From Dyella lutea (lineage in GTDB: Bacteria; Pseudomonadota; Gammaproteobacteria; Xanthomonadales; Rhodanobacteraceae), in the NCBI RefSeq assembly GCF_024158035.1, contig NZ_JAMZEK010000006.1, forward strand, positions 1 through 64,000: a stretch of DNA of 64,000 nt, given 5' to 3'. Each line of letters starts with the position of its first letter. Positions within the stretch are counted from its first letter, which is position 1. The notes under the pieces were generated by a model. That model was not told where the DNA came from. It made no database searches and was given only the letters and a program-made list of their open reading frames with translations. The translations under genes were made by a program, and so were the position numbers. Shown piece by piece: positions 18,626 to 27,580 of this stretch.

Positions 18626-21274
18626 TCAGTCGGCGTGCTTGGCCAGCCACGCATCCACGTCGGGCAGGCGATCGTTGCGGATCATCATGCGGTACTGGAT
18701 GTTGGCGATGACCGTGTCGGCCACGCGCCGCGAGCTCTTGGCGATATGCGCGTCGGCGTACGCCTTGATCTTGTCGATCATCTCCGGCTTCAGCGAGCTG
18801 GCGCCCAGCGCCGGGTAGTAGCGGCTGGCCGAGGTGGAGTCGACCAGCTTGTCCACTTGGTCGCGGTGCGCCACGGCGAAGTCGAACGCCATGTCCGGAT
18901 GGCGGTAGGCGACGATGCGGATCATGCCCGCGCTGTTGGTCGCGCCCGGCTCCGGGGTCAGCGCCAGATCCAGCGCCTGCTTGGCCAGGGTGTCGTCCTT
19001 GGCCAGCGAGAGCATGGCGTACAGCTGGTCCTTGATCAGCGGCGTGGTCTCGGCCTTGGCCTCGGCATGCAGCTGGTTCCAGGTGGCGGTGTCGGCACTG
19101 CGCGCGACGACCGCGGTGACCGTCTTGCGCAGCGCCACCGGCAGCGCCTTGGGATCGGTCTTCTGCGCGGCGAAGCGGCGGCGCGCCTCGGCGATCACGT
19201 CCTGGTCGCCCAGGTCGGCCAGCGAGCCGATCAGCTGGGTGCGCAGCAGGGTGGTCGGCACGCTCTCGCCGGCCCTGGCCTCCCAGCCGATGCGCGCGAA
19301 CACCGGGCGCAGGCGGCTGCGGGCGAAGGCGCGGAAGCGCTCCTGGCGGGCGGCGTCGCCGTCGTAGTAGTTGTCGATGGCGTCAAAGTAGCCGGCCACC
19401 TCGCCCCACACCTGCGGATCGGCATCGGCCGGGGTGGCCTGGGCCAGCGCCAGCACGTTGGCCACCGGCTCCTTGCCGGCCATCGCCAGCGCCCAGGTGT
19501 CGCCCATCAGGCCGAGCTGGTCGATCGGCTTGAGCTTGGCGAAGTCCCCCTTCAGCGCGTCGAAGCCGGCGGTGGAGTACAGCGTGCGGTAGTAGCCGGC
19601 CTGGCCGGCGTTCACCAGCACTGGGCCGCAACCCGGCAGGGTCATCGTGCCCTTGCCGTCCAGCACGGTGGTGACCGGCTTGCCGCCGACGGTCTGCGCG
19701 ATCACCGGCACGTGCCAGCGCAGCGGTGTCTTGTTCGGGCGATCCTTGGTGAACTCGCCCTGGCTCAGCAGCACCTTGGTCGACCCGGCGTTGCAGGCCA
19801 TGGCCTGCACGTTGACCAGCGGGATGCCCGGCTGCAGCGTGAAGTCGTGGGCGATCTGCATGATCGGCTTGCCGGCCGCGGCCTGCACCGACTTCCACAG
19901 GTCGTCGGACACCGTGTTGCCGTACTCGTGCGCCTTGATGTAGTTGCGCACGCCGGTGCGCCAGGTCTCCGGGCCCACGTAGGCCTCGAGCATGGTGATC
20001 ACCGCCTCGCCCTTGGAGTAGGTGATCGAGTCGAACGCCTGGCTGGCCTGCTCCACCGTTTCCACGTGCTGCACCACCGGGTGGGTGGTGGCGACCGCGT
20101 CGAGCGACATCGCGCCTTCACGCGTGCCGACCAGATCCAGGTTGGTATGCCATTCCGGATGCAGCTTCTCGGTGGTGCGCGCGGCCATCCACGAGGCGAA
20201 GCCTTCGTTGAGCCACAGGTCGTCCCACCAGCTCATGGTCACCAGGTCGCCGAACCACTGGTGCGCCATCTCGTGCGCGGCGGTGTTGAACACGCGCTGC
20301 TTGTCGCCCTGGGTGGAGATGCTCGGATCCAGCAGCAGGGCGTACTCGAAGGTGAAGATCGCGCCCCAGTTCTCCATCGCCGAGAAGAACTGGCTCTGAC
20401 CCGGCGCGGCGATGTTGTCCAGCTTCGGCAGCGGGTACGGCACGCCGAAGTAGTCGTTGTATTCCTTCAGCACGGCGCGCGCCGAGTCCAGCGTGAAACC
20501 GGCCTGCTTGACCATGCCCTTCTGGGTGATCACGCCGATCTCGGTGCCGTCCACCTTCTCGGTGGCGCGCTCGAAGTCGCCGACGCTGAAGAACAGCAGG
20601 TAGGTGGACATCTTCGGCGACTGGCCGAAATGCACCTCGGACAGGCCGTTGCCCAGGTCCTTGCGCGAGGCGATCGGCATGTTGCTCACCGCCATCTCGT
20701 CGCTCGGCACGGTGGCGGTGAGGTCGAAGGTGGCCTTGTAGTTCGGCTCGTCCCACGAGGGGATGAAGCGACGCGCGTCGGAGTTCTCGAACTGGGTGTA
20801 CAGGGCGCGCTTCTTACCGGCCTTGGTGTCGTAGTCCAGCGCGAACAGGCCGTTGGCCTGGGTCTCGACCTTGCCGCTGTAGTCCATCGCCAGCTTGTAC
20901 TGCCCGGCCGGGATCGGATGGGACAGGGTGAACGTGGCGGTCTGCGCCTTGGCATCCACCGACACGGTGGGCGTGGGCACGGCGATCTTCAATTTGGTCG
21001 GGGTCAGCGTGGCCGAATGGAAGGTGAGGTCCGCCGCATTCAGCGTGATGCTGCTGGTCGGCTTGAGCACGTTGAGCGTAATGGTGACCTTGCCGTCGAA
21101 GGTGAGCTTGTCCGCATGCGGCACGATGGACACGTCGTAATGCGTGGGCACCACGCCGCGCGGCAACTGGGTGGTGGCTTCGCGCACCGGCGCCGCCTTG
21201 GCCTGGGCGGCGAGCGGCGCCATCGACACGCCGGCCAGGGCCAACGCAATGGCGGAAACGAGATATCGACGCAT
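18626..21274 (-). CDS. Exported M1 family zinc aminopeptidase
   Basis: An 882-residue M1 metallopeptidase with a signal peptide (about 1-25, AAQAKA), so periplasmic or outer-surface rather than cytosolic PepN. The exopeptidase motif is SAMEN at 298-302 (GAMEN variant) and the zinc site is HEMAHQW (His334, Glu335, His338) with Glu357 in LNEGFAS. An ERAP1_C-like helical domain fills about 540-870. It trims N-terminal residues from peptides, probably for nutrient recovery. The ATG at 21274 has AGGGAG six bases upstream. Confidence 0.95.
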   Translation of the reverse strand: MRRYLVSAIALALAGVSMAPLAAQAKAAPVREATTQLPRGVVPTHYDVSIVPHADKLTFDGKVTITLNVLKPTSSITLNAADLTFHSATLTPTKLKIAVPTPTVSVDAKAQTATFTLSHPIPAGQYKLAMDYSGKVETQANGLFALDYDTKAGKKRALYTQFENSDARRFIPSWDEPNYKATFDLTATVPSDEMAVSNMPIASRKDLGNGLSEVHFGQSPKMSTYLLFFSVGDFERATEKVDGTEIGVITQKGMVKQAGFTLDSARAVLKEYNDYFGVPYPLPKLDNIAAPGQSQFFSAMENWGAIFTFEYALLLDPSISTQGDKQRVFNTAAHEMAHQWFGDLVTMSWWDDLWLNEGFASWMAARTTEKLHPEWHTNLDLVGTREGAMSLDAVATTHPVVQHVETVEQASQAFDSITYSKGEAVITMLEAYVGPETWRTGVRNYIKAHEYGNTVSDDLWKSVQAAAGKPIMQIAHDFTLQPGIPLVNVQAMACNAGSTKVLLSQGEFTKDRPNKTPLRWHVPVIAQTVGGKPVTTVLDGKGTMTLPGCGPVLVNAGQAGYYRTLYSTAGFDALKGDFAKLKPIDQLGLMGDTWALAMAGKEPVANVLALAQATPADADPQVWGEVAGYFDAIDNYYDGDAARQERFRAFARSRLRPVFARIGWEARAGESVPTTLLRTQLIGSLADLGDQDVIAEARRRFAAQKTDPKALPVALRKTVTAVVARSADTATWNQLHAEAKAETTPLIKDQLYAMLSLAKDDTLAKQALDLALTPEPGATNSAGMIRIVAYRHPDMAFDFAVAHRDQVDKLVDSTSASRYYPALGASSLKPEMIDKIKAYADAHIAKSSRRVADTVIANIQYRMMIRNDRLPDVDAWLAKHAD

Positions 21275-21616
21275 GACAACTCCCTGCTTGGGTGGATCCG
21301 GGTGACGGCCACCGGCGCACGCGCCGGCCCTGCCCGGAAAACGGAAACGGAAATCCCCTGATACCGCCATCGTGCGGGTACGCACCGGCTACCGGACACG
21401 GCCGGAAGTCACGACTAGGGTCGCCCGACGTGCTGCATCGCCGCGAGACTGAACCGCCGCCATCGCCTCCCTCGGCGCCGTCAACTCCTTGCGGCGGGCC
21501 GGCGTTACTGTCCTCGCCCACCGGCCACCGCCGACAAAACCCATGCGACGCAAGGTTTTACGGCGCACCGGCGGCCCGAAACCGTGCCTGTCCATTCCAC
21601 CCATCGAGGAATCGCC
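21275..21616. other. Intergenic region, 342 bp
   Basis: This divergent spacer between the aminopeptidase and the small periplasmic protein must hold promoters for both. I see an AGGGAG ribosome site for the peptidase and CGAGGAA for the small protein, but no convincing -35/-10 pair, repeat or RNA structure. Confidence 0.6.
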
Positions 21617-21967
21617 ATGAGCCTTCGCACCACGCTCCGCCGCAGCCTGATCGCCCTGCTCGCCACCAGCGCCCTCGCCGCCACCGGCGCCATGGCGCAA
21701 GCCACGCCCGTGCCCCACCACCCGCGCGTCAACGAAGTGAACAAGCGCGTCGACACCCAGCAGCAGCGCATCGACAAGGGCGTTGCCAACGGCACCATCA
21801 CCGGCAAGCAGGCCGCCCGCGACGAAAAGCACGACGCCAACATCGCCCAGCGCGCCAGCGCCGACGAGGCCAGGCACAACGGCCACCTCACCAAGAAGGA
21901 AACCCGCCGCCTCAACCGCTCGGAGAACCGCAACAGCCGGCATATCCGGAAGCAGCGGAGGCACTGA
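21617..21967 (+). CDS. Small basic periplasmic protein, function unknown
   Basis: A 116-residue protein with a signal peptide (1-29, GAMAQA). The mature part is about 88 highly charged, helical residues rich in Lys, Arg, His, Asn and Gln, with two related segments of the pattern QRIDKGVANGTITGKQAA and HNGHLTKKETRRL, that is, helix-G-x-(I/L)-T-helix repeats. Similar small proteins recur in Xanthomonadales but have no assigned role. The ATG at 21617 follows an AGGAA site. It ends before a shared hairpin terminator. Confidence 0.75.
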   Translation: MSLRTTLRRSLIALLATSALAATGAMAQATPVPHHPRVNEVNKRVDTQQQRIDKGVANGTITGKQAARDEKHDANIAQRASADEARHNGHLTKKETRRLNRSENRNSRHIRKQRRH

Positions 21968-21982
21968 TACAGCCGCTTGAAC

Positions 21983-22013
21983 GAACAAGGCCCCGCTTGG
22001 CGGGGTCTTGTTC
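21983..22013. terminator. Bidirectional hairpin between convergent genes
   Basis: A 14-bp stem (21983-21996 with 22000-22013, one mismatch) and a 3-base loop sit between the convergent small-protein gene and hsdR. T-rich arms on both strands (TCTTGTTC) make it a likely bidirectional terminator. Confidence 0.75.
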
Positions 22014-22028
22014 GCCTGATCGTGCGTC

Positions 22029-25000
22029 TCAGGGCAAGGAAGCGCGCTGCTCGGCCCGCAGGCGCAAGGCTTCGTAGAGCTGTCCCGGCCCGAGCAGGAT
22101 GTCCATCAGCCCATCCTGGGTCCGCTCCGAGCGCAGCGCCTGCGAGCTCATCGCCGAATGCGCATCCAGCGCGTCCATGATGGCGTGGACTAGGGCCTGG
22201 CGAAGATCGGGCGAGCTGGCGAACTGCTCCTTGCTGTTGCTGCCGGCTTGCTGCACCAGAGTCTCGTTTTCCAGCAGCTTGCCCTTGAGCACGCCGTTGA
22301 CGTAGACGAGCTGGTCGCCGTCGGTGACCTGCCCCTCGAACAAGCCGTTCACCTTCTCGATGATCTCGGCCAGCAGCGCCTTCTCCTTGTCCTGCACCGA
22401 GCCGCTGCCCACCGCATCAAGCGGCGGCAGCTTGTAGTCGCCCTTGCCATCACGCAGGTTGAGCGGCTGCCGCCCGGCGCTGCGCAAGGTGTGGTGGGTC
22501 AGCACCACCTTGGACAGGTCGACCGTCTCACGCTCGCGCCCGAACTCCAGCAGCGGGATCAGCCGCTTGTAGAAGATGAAGCGCTTTTCGATGTCGGTGT
22601 TGCCGTAGTCGATCATCTGCGACAGGAAGGCATACAGCCGTACGTAGGCGCCCATGTCGCCCTTGAACAACTGCAGTGCATCCATGATGTCCTTCTGCGC
22701 CTGCGCCACTGGCTCGTCGCCGCTGCCCAGCGCATCGGCGCGTGCCAGTTGGGCGGCGCGGTAGCGCTTGAGCAGGCGGTCGGCCACCGGCGCCATCGCC
22801 GCACTCAGCTGGGCCTGCGTGGCGTTCGGATCGGTCTCGATCCTGGCCACGCGATCCACCTCGAAATCATCGTAGTGACCACTGGCGTCGAGCTTGGCGC
22901 GCAGGTCGAACACCTGGTGCGGATCGGTAGCCGCTTCCAGCTCGGCGGTAGCGTAGTAGGTCTTGAACGCGGTGAGGATCTCGTCCGCGTCGTTGACGAA
23001 GTCGAGGATGTAGGTGGTGTCCTTGCCCGGGTGCGCGCGGTTCAGTCGCGACAGCGTCTGCACGGCCTGGATGCCGCCCAGCATCTTGTCCACGTACATG
23101 CCGCACAACAGCGGCTGGTCGAAGCCGGTCTGGAACTTGTTGGCCACCAGCAGCAGGTGGTACTCCGGCTGCGCGAAGGCGTCGCGGATGTCGCGCCCCT
23201 TCAGGCCCGGGTTGAGATCCGGGCTGGTCTCGGTGACCGGCTCGGGGAAGCTCTCCGGGTCGTTCACCTCGCCGGAGAAGGCCACCAGCACGCCCAGCGG
23301 GTAGTTCTGCCGCGCGATGTACTCGCGCACCGCCTTCTGCCAGCGCACGGCCTCCTTGCGGCTGCCCACCACCACCATCGCCTTGGCCTTGCCCGCCAGC
23401 AGCGGCTGCACGTGCTCGCGGTAGTGCTCCACCACGATCTGCACCTTGGCCGCGATGTTGTAGGGATGCAGGCGTACCCACTGCATGATCCCCTTCATTG
23501 CCGCGCTGCGCTCCACCTCGGCCTGGTCGACCTCCCTGCCTTCGTGGGCCAGCCGGAAAGCCAGCTTGTACGGCGTGTAGTTGCGCAGCACGTCGAGGAT
23601 GAAGCCCTCCTCGATCGCCTGGCGCATCGAGTACACGTGGAACGGCAGCGGCAGCCCGTCCGGCCCCGGCCGGCCGAACAGCTCCAGCGTCTTGCCCTTG
23701 GGCGTGGCGGTGAACGCCACATAGGTAAGCCCCTGCTGCCCACCGACGCGAGCGGCCATGCCGGCCGCCAGCATAGTTTCGGTGTCCACCTCGCCGCCGT
23801 CCTGCAGCTCGGCCCACTCCTGCGCGCTCAGCAGCTGCTTGAGCTTGGCGGCGGATTCGCCGGTCTGCGAGCTGTGTGCCTCGTCGGCGATCACCGCGAA
23901 ACGCTTGCCTTCGGTGGTGGCCAGTTCCTGCGCGGCGCTCATCGCGGCGGGAAAGGTCTGGATGGTGCAGACGATGATCTTCTTGCCCGCCTCCAGCGCG
24001 GCCTTCAGCTGCGCGCTCTTGCTGCCCCGCTCGCTGGTGATGGTTTCCACCACGCCCGCGGTGCGCTCGAAATCGAAGATCGCCTCCTGCAACTGCGCAT
24101 CCAGCACGTTGCGGTCGGACACCACCAGCACGCTGTCGAACAGCTTGGCGTTGCGGTCGTCGTGCAGGTCAGCAAGGAAGTGCGCGCTCCACGCGATGGA
24201 ATTGGTCTTGCCCGAACCGGCCGAATGCTGGATCAGATAGCGCTGCCCCGGGCCGTTGGCGCGCACGTCGGCCACCAGCTTCCGCGTCGCGTCGAGCTGG
24301 TGGTAGCGCGGAAAGATCACGCTGGTGAGCCGCTTCTTGTCGTCGCGCTTGCCGATCAGGTAACGCCCCAGGATCTCCAGCCAGCTGTCGCGCGCCCACA
24401 CCTGCTCCCACAGGTAGGCGGTGGCAAAGCCGTCCGGGTTCGGCGGGTTGCCGGCGCCGCCGTCGTGGCCCAGGTTGAACGGCAGGAAGCGCGTGGCCGG
24501 CCCAGCCAGCCGCGTGGTCATCATCGCCTCGGCCTGGCTCACCGCGAAATGCACCAGCGCACCGCCGGGAAACGACAGCAGCGGCTCAGCCACCCCGCCC
24601 TTGGGGTGCGGATGCCGGTCGTAGCGGTACTGGTCCACCGCATCGCCCACGCTCTGGGTGAAGTCGGATTTCAGCTCCGCCGTCGCCACCGCGATGCCGT
24701 TGACGAACAGCACCAGGTCCAGCGCATCCTGCGGGTTGTTCGGCGAGTGCTTCACCTGCCGCACCACGCGCAGGCGGTTGGCGGCGTAGCGCTGTTCCAG
24801 CGCTGGGTTCATCGCCAGCGCGGGCTTGAACTGCACCAGCGCCAGCGGTGCCTTCAGCCCGATCATTTCCACGCCCCGGCGCAGCACTTCCAGCGTGCCG
24901 CGCTCGTCCAGGCTCTTGCGCACGCGCTCGGCGATCCGCTCCGGCATGGCCGGGCCGCGCGCCTTGGTCAAGCGCTCCCAACTCTCCGGCTGGGTCGTCT

Positions 25001-25142
25001 CGATCCACGCCAGCAGGTCCGGCAGGTACAGGCCGTGGGCGCGATCGAAGTATTGGGCGTCGCCCTCGACGTAAAGCCAGCCGTTACTGCCGAGGTGTTC
25101 GCAGATCTCGCGCTCGAAGTGATGCTCGCGGTGCAGATTCAT
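22029..25142 (-). CDS. hsdR: Type I restriction enzyme, R subunit (HsdR)
   Basis: A 1037-residue motor/nuclease subunit. The N-terminal PD-(D/E)xK nuclease has Asp142 and AELK (Glu156, Lys158). The SF2 translocase has Walker A AGSGKT (308-313) and DEAH at 420-423, plus TATPKG and a later helicase motif VANKFQTGFDQP. The C-terminal helical domain would dock on HsdM/HsdS. It cleaves unmodified DNA distant from the recognition site after ATP-driven translocation. It overlaps the upstream nucleotidyltransferase gene by 4 bases (ATGA), although its partners hsdM/hsdS lie more than 3 kb upstream on the same strand. Confidence 0.96.
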   Translation of the reverse strand: MNLHREHHFEREICEHLGSNGWLYVEGDAQYFDRAHGLYLPDLLAWIETTQPESWERLTKARGPAMPERIAERVRKSLDERGTLEVLRRGVEMIGLKAPLALVQFKPALAMNPALEQRYAANRLRVVRQVKHSPNNPQDALDLVLFVNGIAVATAELKSDFTQSVGDAVDQYRYDRHPHPKGGVAEPLLSFPGGALVHFAVSQAEAMMTTRLAGPATRFLPFNLGHDGGAGNPPNPDGFATAYLWEQVWARDSWLEILGRYLIGKRDDKKRLTSVIFPRYHQLDATRKLVADVRANGPGQRYLIQHSAGSGKTNSIAWSAHFLADLHDDRNAKLFDSVLVVSDRNVLDAQLQEAIFDFERTAGVVETITSERGSKSAQLKAALEAGKKIIVCTIQTFPAAMSAAQELATTEGKRFAVIADEAHSSQTGESAAKLKQLLSAQEWAELQDGGEVDTETMLAAGMAARVGGQQGLTYVAFTATPKGKTLELFGRPGPDGLPLPFHVYSMRQAIEEGFILDVLRNYTPYKLAFRLAHEGREVDQAEVERSAAMKGIMQWVRLHPYNIAAKVQIVVEHYREHVQPLLAGKAKAMVVVGSRKEAVRWQKAVREYIARQNYPLGVLVAFSGEVNDPESFPEPVTETSPDLNPGLKGRDIRDAFAQPEYHLLLVANKFQTGFDQPLLCGMYVDKMLGGIQAVQTLSRLNRAHPGKDTTYILDFVNDADEILTAFKTYYATAELEAATDPHQVFDLRAKLDASGHYDDFEVDRVARIETDPNATQAQLSAAMAPVADRLLKRYRAAQLARADALGSGDEPVAQAQKDIMDALQLFKGDMGAYVRLYAFLSQMIDYGNTDIEKRFIFYKRLIPLLEFGRERETVDLSKVVLTHHTLRSAGRQPLNLRDGKGDYKLPPLDAVGSGSVQDKEKALLAEIIEKVNGLFEGQVTDGDQLVYVNGVLKGKLLENETLVQQAGSNSKEQFASSPDLRQALVHAIMDALDAHSAMSSQALRSERTQDGLMDILLGPGQLYEALRLRAEQRASLP

Positions 25143-25852
25143 GCCCGTCCTTCCCCTGTAGATTCGCGTCCTTCCGCCATCGCCCGCAGGCGATCGGCCA
25201 CCACGTCCGCGCGCTCCGGCTCGGCGATCAGGCCCGGCAGCACATCGAGAAAACCCGCTCGCGCCAGCAGACCGGCAAACGCCTCCGCGATGGCCTGCCG
25301 CACGTCCGCCGATGCCTGAGCCACTTCCCGCACCAGCTCCTCGCGACCATCGACGATGTTCAACACGTCTTCCAGATCGTGGCTGGCGAGCACGTCGCCC
25401 CGCCCGCGACCGGCAAAGGCCTCCAGCTTGGTCGCCACGAAGGCCACCGCCGTCGCCCGCCGTATCTGTGTCCCCTCACCCAACGGCACCCGCTGCGCGG
25501 TCGCCACCGCGTAGGGATACCAGCGATTGGCGAAGCCCAGCACGTCCGGGTGCTCCGGCATCAGGTCGAACACCACGCCGGAGTCGCGATGGATCCAGCG
25601 GCAGATCACGCCGCTCTCCGCGTCCTCGCGGAAACCACGGCGTGCCAGCTCGCGCTGCAGGCGCTGAAACTGCGCCCGCCCGGCCTGTGCCACCGCATCC
25701 ACGTCGACGGTGGCGCGCACACCTTCAGCCAGCGGGTCGGTGATCAGCAATCCCGCCACCGCACCGCCGAGAAACACCACTTGTTCCCGCAGCTCGCCCA
25801 GGGCCTGCGCGATGACGCGCAGAGTGGGCAGGTTCGGATCATCCCTGCGCAT
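25139..25852 (-). CDS. Nucleotidyltransferase, AbiEii/MNT-like
   Basis: A 237-residue protein of the DNA polymerase beta-like nucleotidyltransferase superfamily. The GG motif (FLGGAVAG, Gly29-Gly30) is followed by the DxD pair in TVDVDAV (Asp50, Asp52), the arrangement seen in AbiEii-type toxins and MNT antitoxins. Related proteins attach nucleotides to tRNA or to a protein partner. It lies 2 bases after the winged-helix gene and overlaps hsdR by 4 bases, so it is produced together with HsdR. Inferred role: toxin or modifier half of a two-gene module within the restriction locus. Confidence 0.75.
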   Translation of the reverse strand: MRRDDPNLPTLRVIAQALGELREQVVFLGGAVAGLLITDPLAEGVRATVDVDAVAQAGRAQFQRLQRELARRGFREDAESGVICRWIHRDSGVVFDLMPEHPDVLGFANRWYPYAVATAQRVPLGEGTQIRRATAVAFVATKLEAFAGRGRGDVLASHDLEDVLNIVDGREELVREVAQASADVRQAIAEAFAGLLARAGFLDVLPGLIAEPERADVVADRLRAMAEGRESTGEGRA

Positions 25853-25854
25853 CC

Positions 25855-26373
25855 TTAACTCCCCAGCTCCTTCGTCAGCATGTCCGTTGCCAGCGACCGC
25901 TCACGCGCCCGGCCGGCGCGAATCGCGTCCTGCAAGGCCAGCAGACGGTGCAAGGCAGGATCGAGCAATGCAGCCTGCGGCGCCGAACGGTAGATCGGCG
26001 ACAGGCTCGGCCCCTTGGCCGTGCCGGAGGGGTGCGCCCACACCGGTGCTTCGTCGGCTGCGGCGGAGATCTTCCCGGCCAACGGCGCCACCCCGAACGA
26101 CGTTGGGACCCCGCGCTTCACCGGCCCCGGCTGCGCCGGCCACACGTAGCGCACGCCGTGTATGGCGAACTCAGCCAGTGCAGGACGCACCGGTGCCCAA
26201 TCGCCGCGTCCGCGCGCCACGGCCAGGCCTGACGCCACCGCACGCTTCACGCAGGCATGCACTTCCGAGGCGCTGAGCGTCAGCGCCTCCCCCAGCGCGG
26301 CATAGGTCCAGCGCTGGCCCGGGTGGGCAGCTACCTTGAGCAATACCAGCAGGTCCTGCGGCTTGAGTTCCAC
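25855..26373 (-). CDS. Winged-helix protein paired with nucleotidyltransferase (AbiEi-like partner)
   Basis: A 172-residue protein. Residues 1-60 predict a winged helix-turn-helix (WTYAALGEALTLSASEVHACVKRAVASGLA); the rest is Pro/Ala-rich with a helical end (ALLDPALHRLLALQDAIRAG). Its place immediately before an AbiEii-like nucleotidyltransferase suggests the DNA-binding antitoxin/regulator half of the pair. Starts with GTG at 26373, with a poor ribosome site. A 26-bp palindrome lies 14 bases upstream and could be its own operator. Confidence 0.65.
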   Translation of the reverse strand: MELKPQDLLVLLKVAAHPGQRWTYAALGEALTLSASEVHACVKRAVASGLAVARGRGDWAPVRPALAEFAIHGVRYVWPAQPGPVKRGVPTSFGVAPLAGKISAAADEAPVWAHPSGTAKGPSLSPIYRSAPQAALLDPALHRLLALQDAIRAGRARERSLATDMLTKELGS

Positions 26374-26386
26374 GGCTCGGGCTCGT

Positions 26387-26412
26387 TATTCGCAATTCGC
26401 GAATCGCGAATA
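26387..26412. promoter_or_regulatory. Candidate operator palindrome upstream of winged-helix gene
   Basis: A 26-bp near-perfect palindrome built from TTCGCGAA-type cores (TATTCGC...GCGAATA, two mismatches) lies 14-39 bases upstream of the GTG start. It is AT-richer than its surroundings. Position and symmetry fit a dimeric repressor site for autoregulation of the AbiE-like pair and hsdR; this is inference. Confidence 0.5.
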
Positions 26413-26483
26413 TCGCGGATTAAACGGTGCACGGCAAGCGTGTGACTGCAGAAAGAGCCGGTCTCGTAGCGTCGGACTGACTC

Positions 26484-26521
26484 CCGCTAATTTCACTTGG
26501 ACCCCAAACTGAAATTAGCGG
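26484..26521. repeat. Perfect 12-bp inverted repeat
   Basis: CCGCTAATTTCA (26484-26495) and its exact reverse complement (26510-26521) flank a 14-base loop that itself contains TTGG...CCAA, so the hairpin can extend. It is AT-rich against a GC-rich background. It lies past the end of the DUF5655 gene. It could be a terminator-like hairpin for that gene or a remnant of an insertion-sequence end; no transposase remains nearby. Confidence 0.55.
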
Positions 26522-26618
26522 CGCGATCAACGCTCAGACAAAGCCTGTTGCCCAATCAGCAACCAAGGTTGCCAAAACAGCAACACCCTCGCGTGTAGAT
26601 CTACGGTCGCTTCAGCCA

Positions 26619-27548
26619 TCAACTTTCGCCATAACTGCGATCCAGCAAGGGTTTGGCCCGCTCGAAATCGGCCATCGTCCGCAGGCACAGCTCCAGGTCA
26701 CCGGTGCCCCACGTGCCGATGTTGCGCACGTCGCGGCTGAAGCCTTCCTCCAGCGCCACCGTGTCCGGGTCCAGCTTCAGCATCACCAGCAGCTTGTCCC
26801 GGTACGGGATCACGCAGGCGAAGTTCTTCAGGCGTCGGAACGCGACGTAGAGCTTCAGGTGCTTTTCCTGCACGTCGTCGCCCAGCGCCAGCAGATAGCC
26901 GGACAAGGCCGTGTAGAGCTCCTTGATGACGGGCTGTGCCTGGCTGAGCTGTTCCTCCGCCGTCTTGTCCTTGCCGACCGGTTTGGGCTTTGTCCCGGTG
27001 GTCGAGCCAGCGGTATCGGCCTTGGCGGTGGTCGCGTCGTCCACGCTCACGCTGTTCACCAGATCGAGCAGCAGCAGGTCGTCGCCGAACAGCTTGTAGC
27101 GGATCAGTTCGATATTGCGCGGGATCTGCTGCACCGCGTGCTGGTCGTAGCGGGTGAAGTCGGCGGCGATGCAGAGCAGGCGCGTGCCGGACCAGTCGAT
27201 CTGCTCGGCCACGTCCTTGCCCAGCTTTTCCATCACCAGCCACTGGAACTCCGCGCGGTGATCCATCAGCCAGTCCAGGTAGAACAGCCCCTGGTTGATC
27301 ACATTCTCATTGCTGTGGCGCTTGTACTCGACGATCACCGGGCAGCCGTTCTCGTCCAGCCCCAGCGAGTCGATGCGGCCCTTGTGGGTCTTGCCGGTCA
27401 CGTACTCGGTGGCGAGGAAGCGCACGCCGAGGAAGGTCGGCATCTGCGCTTCGATCAGGGATTGCAGGTGCTTTTCCACGGCGGCCGAACGCCCGGAAAG
27501 CTCATGGGCCTGACCTGAGGCAAGCCGGAACAATTGAATGTCACTCAT
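26619..27548 (-). CDS. PD-(D/E)xK nuclease-like protein with DUF5655 domain
   Basis: A 309-residue protein. The N-terminal domain (about 20-160) has the nuclease signature Asp60 in KGRIDSLGL and Glu74/Lys76 in VIVEYKR, as in NucS-like and restriction endonuclease folds. A Thr/Lys/Asp-rich linker (about 166-195) leads to a C-terminal DUF5655 domain (about 200-305). Such proteins recur inside type I restriction loci but have no proven role there. ATG at 27548 begins the conserved sequence MSDIQLFRL. It lies 32 bases after the upstream gene and before a 245-base gap holding two inverted repeats. Confidence 0.8.
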   Translation of the reverse strand: MSDIQLFRLASGQAHELSGRSAAVEKHLQSLIEAQMPTFLGVRFLATEYVTGKTHKGRIDSLGLDENGCPVIVEYKRHSNENVINQGLFYLDWLMDHRAEFQWLVMEKLGKDVAEQIDWSGTRLLCIAADFTRYDQHAVQQIPRNIELIRYKLFGDDLLLLDLVNSVSVDDATTAKADTAGSTTGTKPKPVGKDKTAEEQLSQAQPVIKELYTALSGYLLALGDDVQEKHLKLYVAFRRLKNFACVIPYRDKLLVMLKLDPDTVALEEGFSRDVRNIGTWGTGDLELCLRTMADFERAKPLLDRSYGES

Positions 27549-27580
27549 GTGTTTCCCCAGTCCTTGCCCAGCTTGACCAA

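Noticed and set aside
26484-26521. Complete insertion sequence or MITE
   Set aside because: No transposase, no target-site duplication and no second boundary could be seen.
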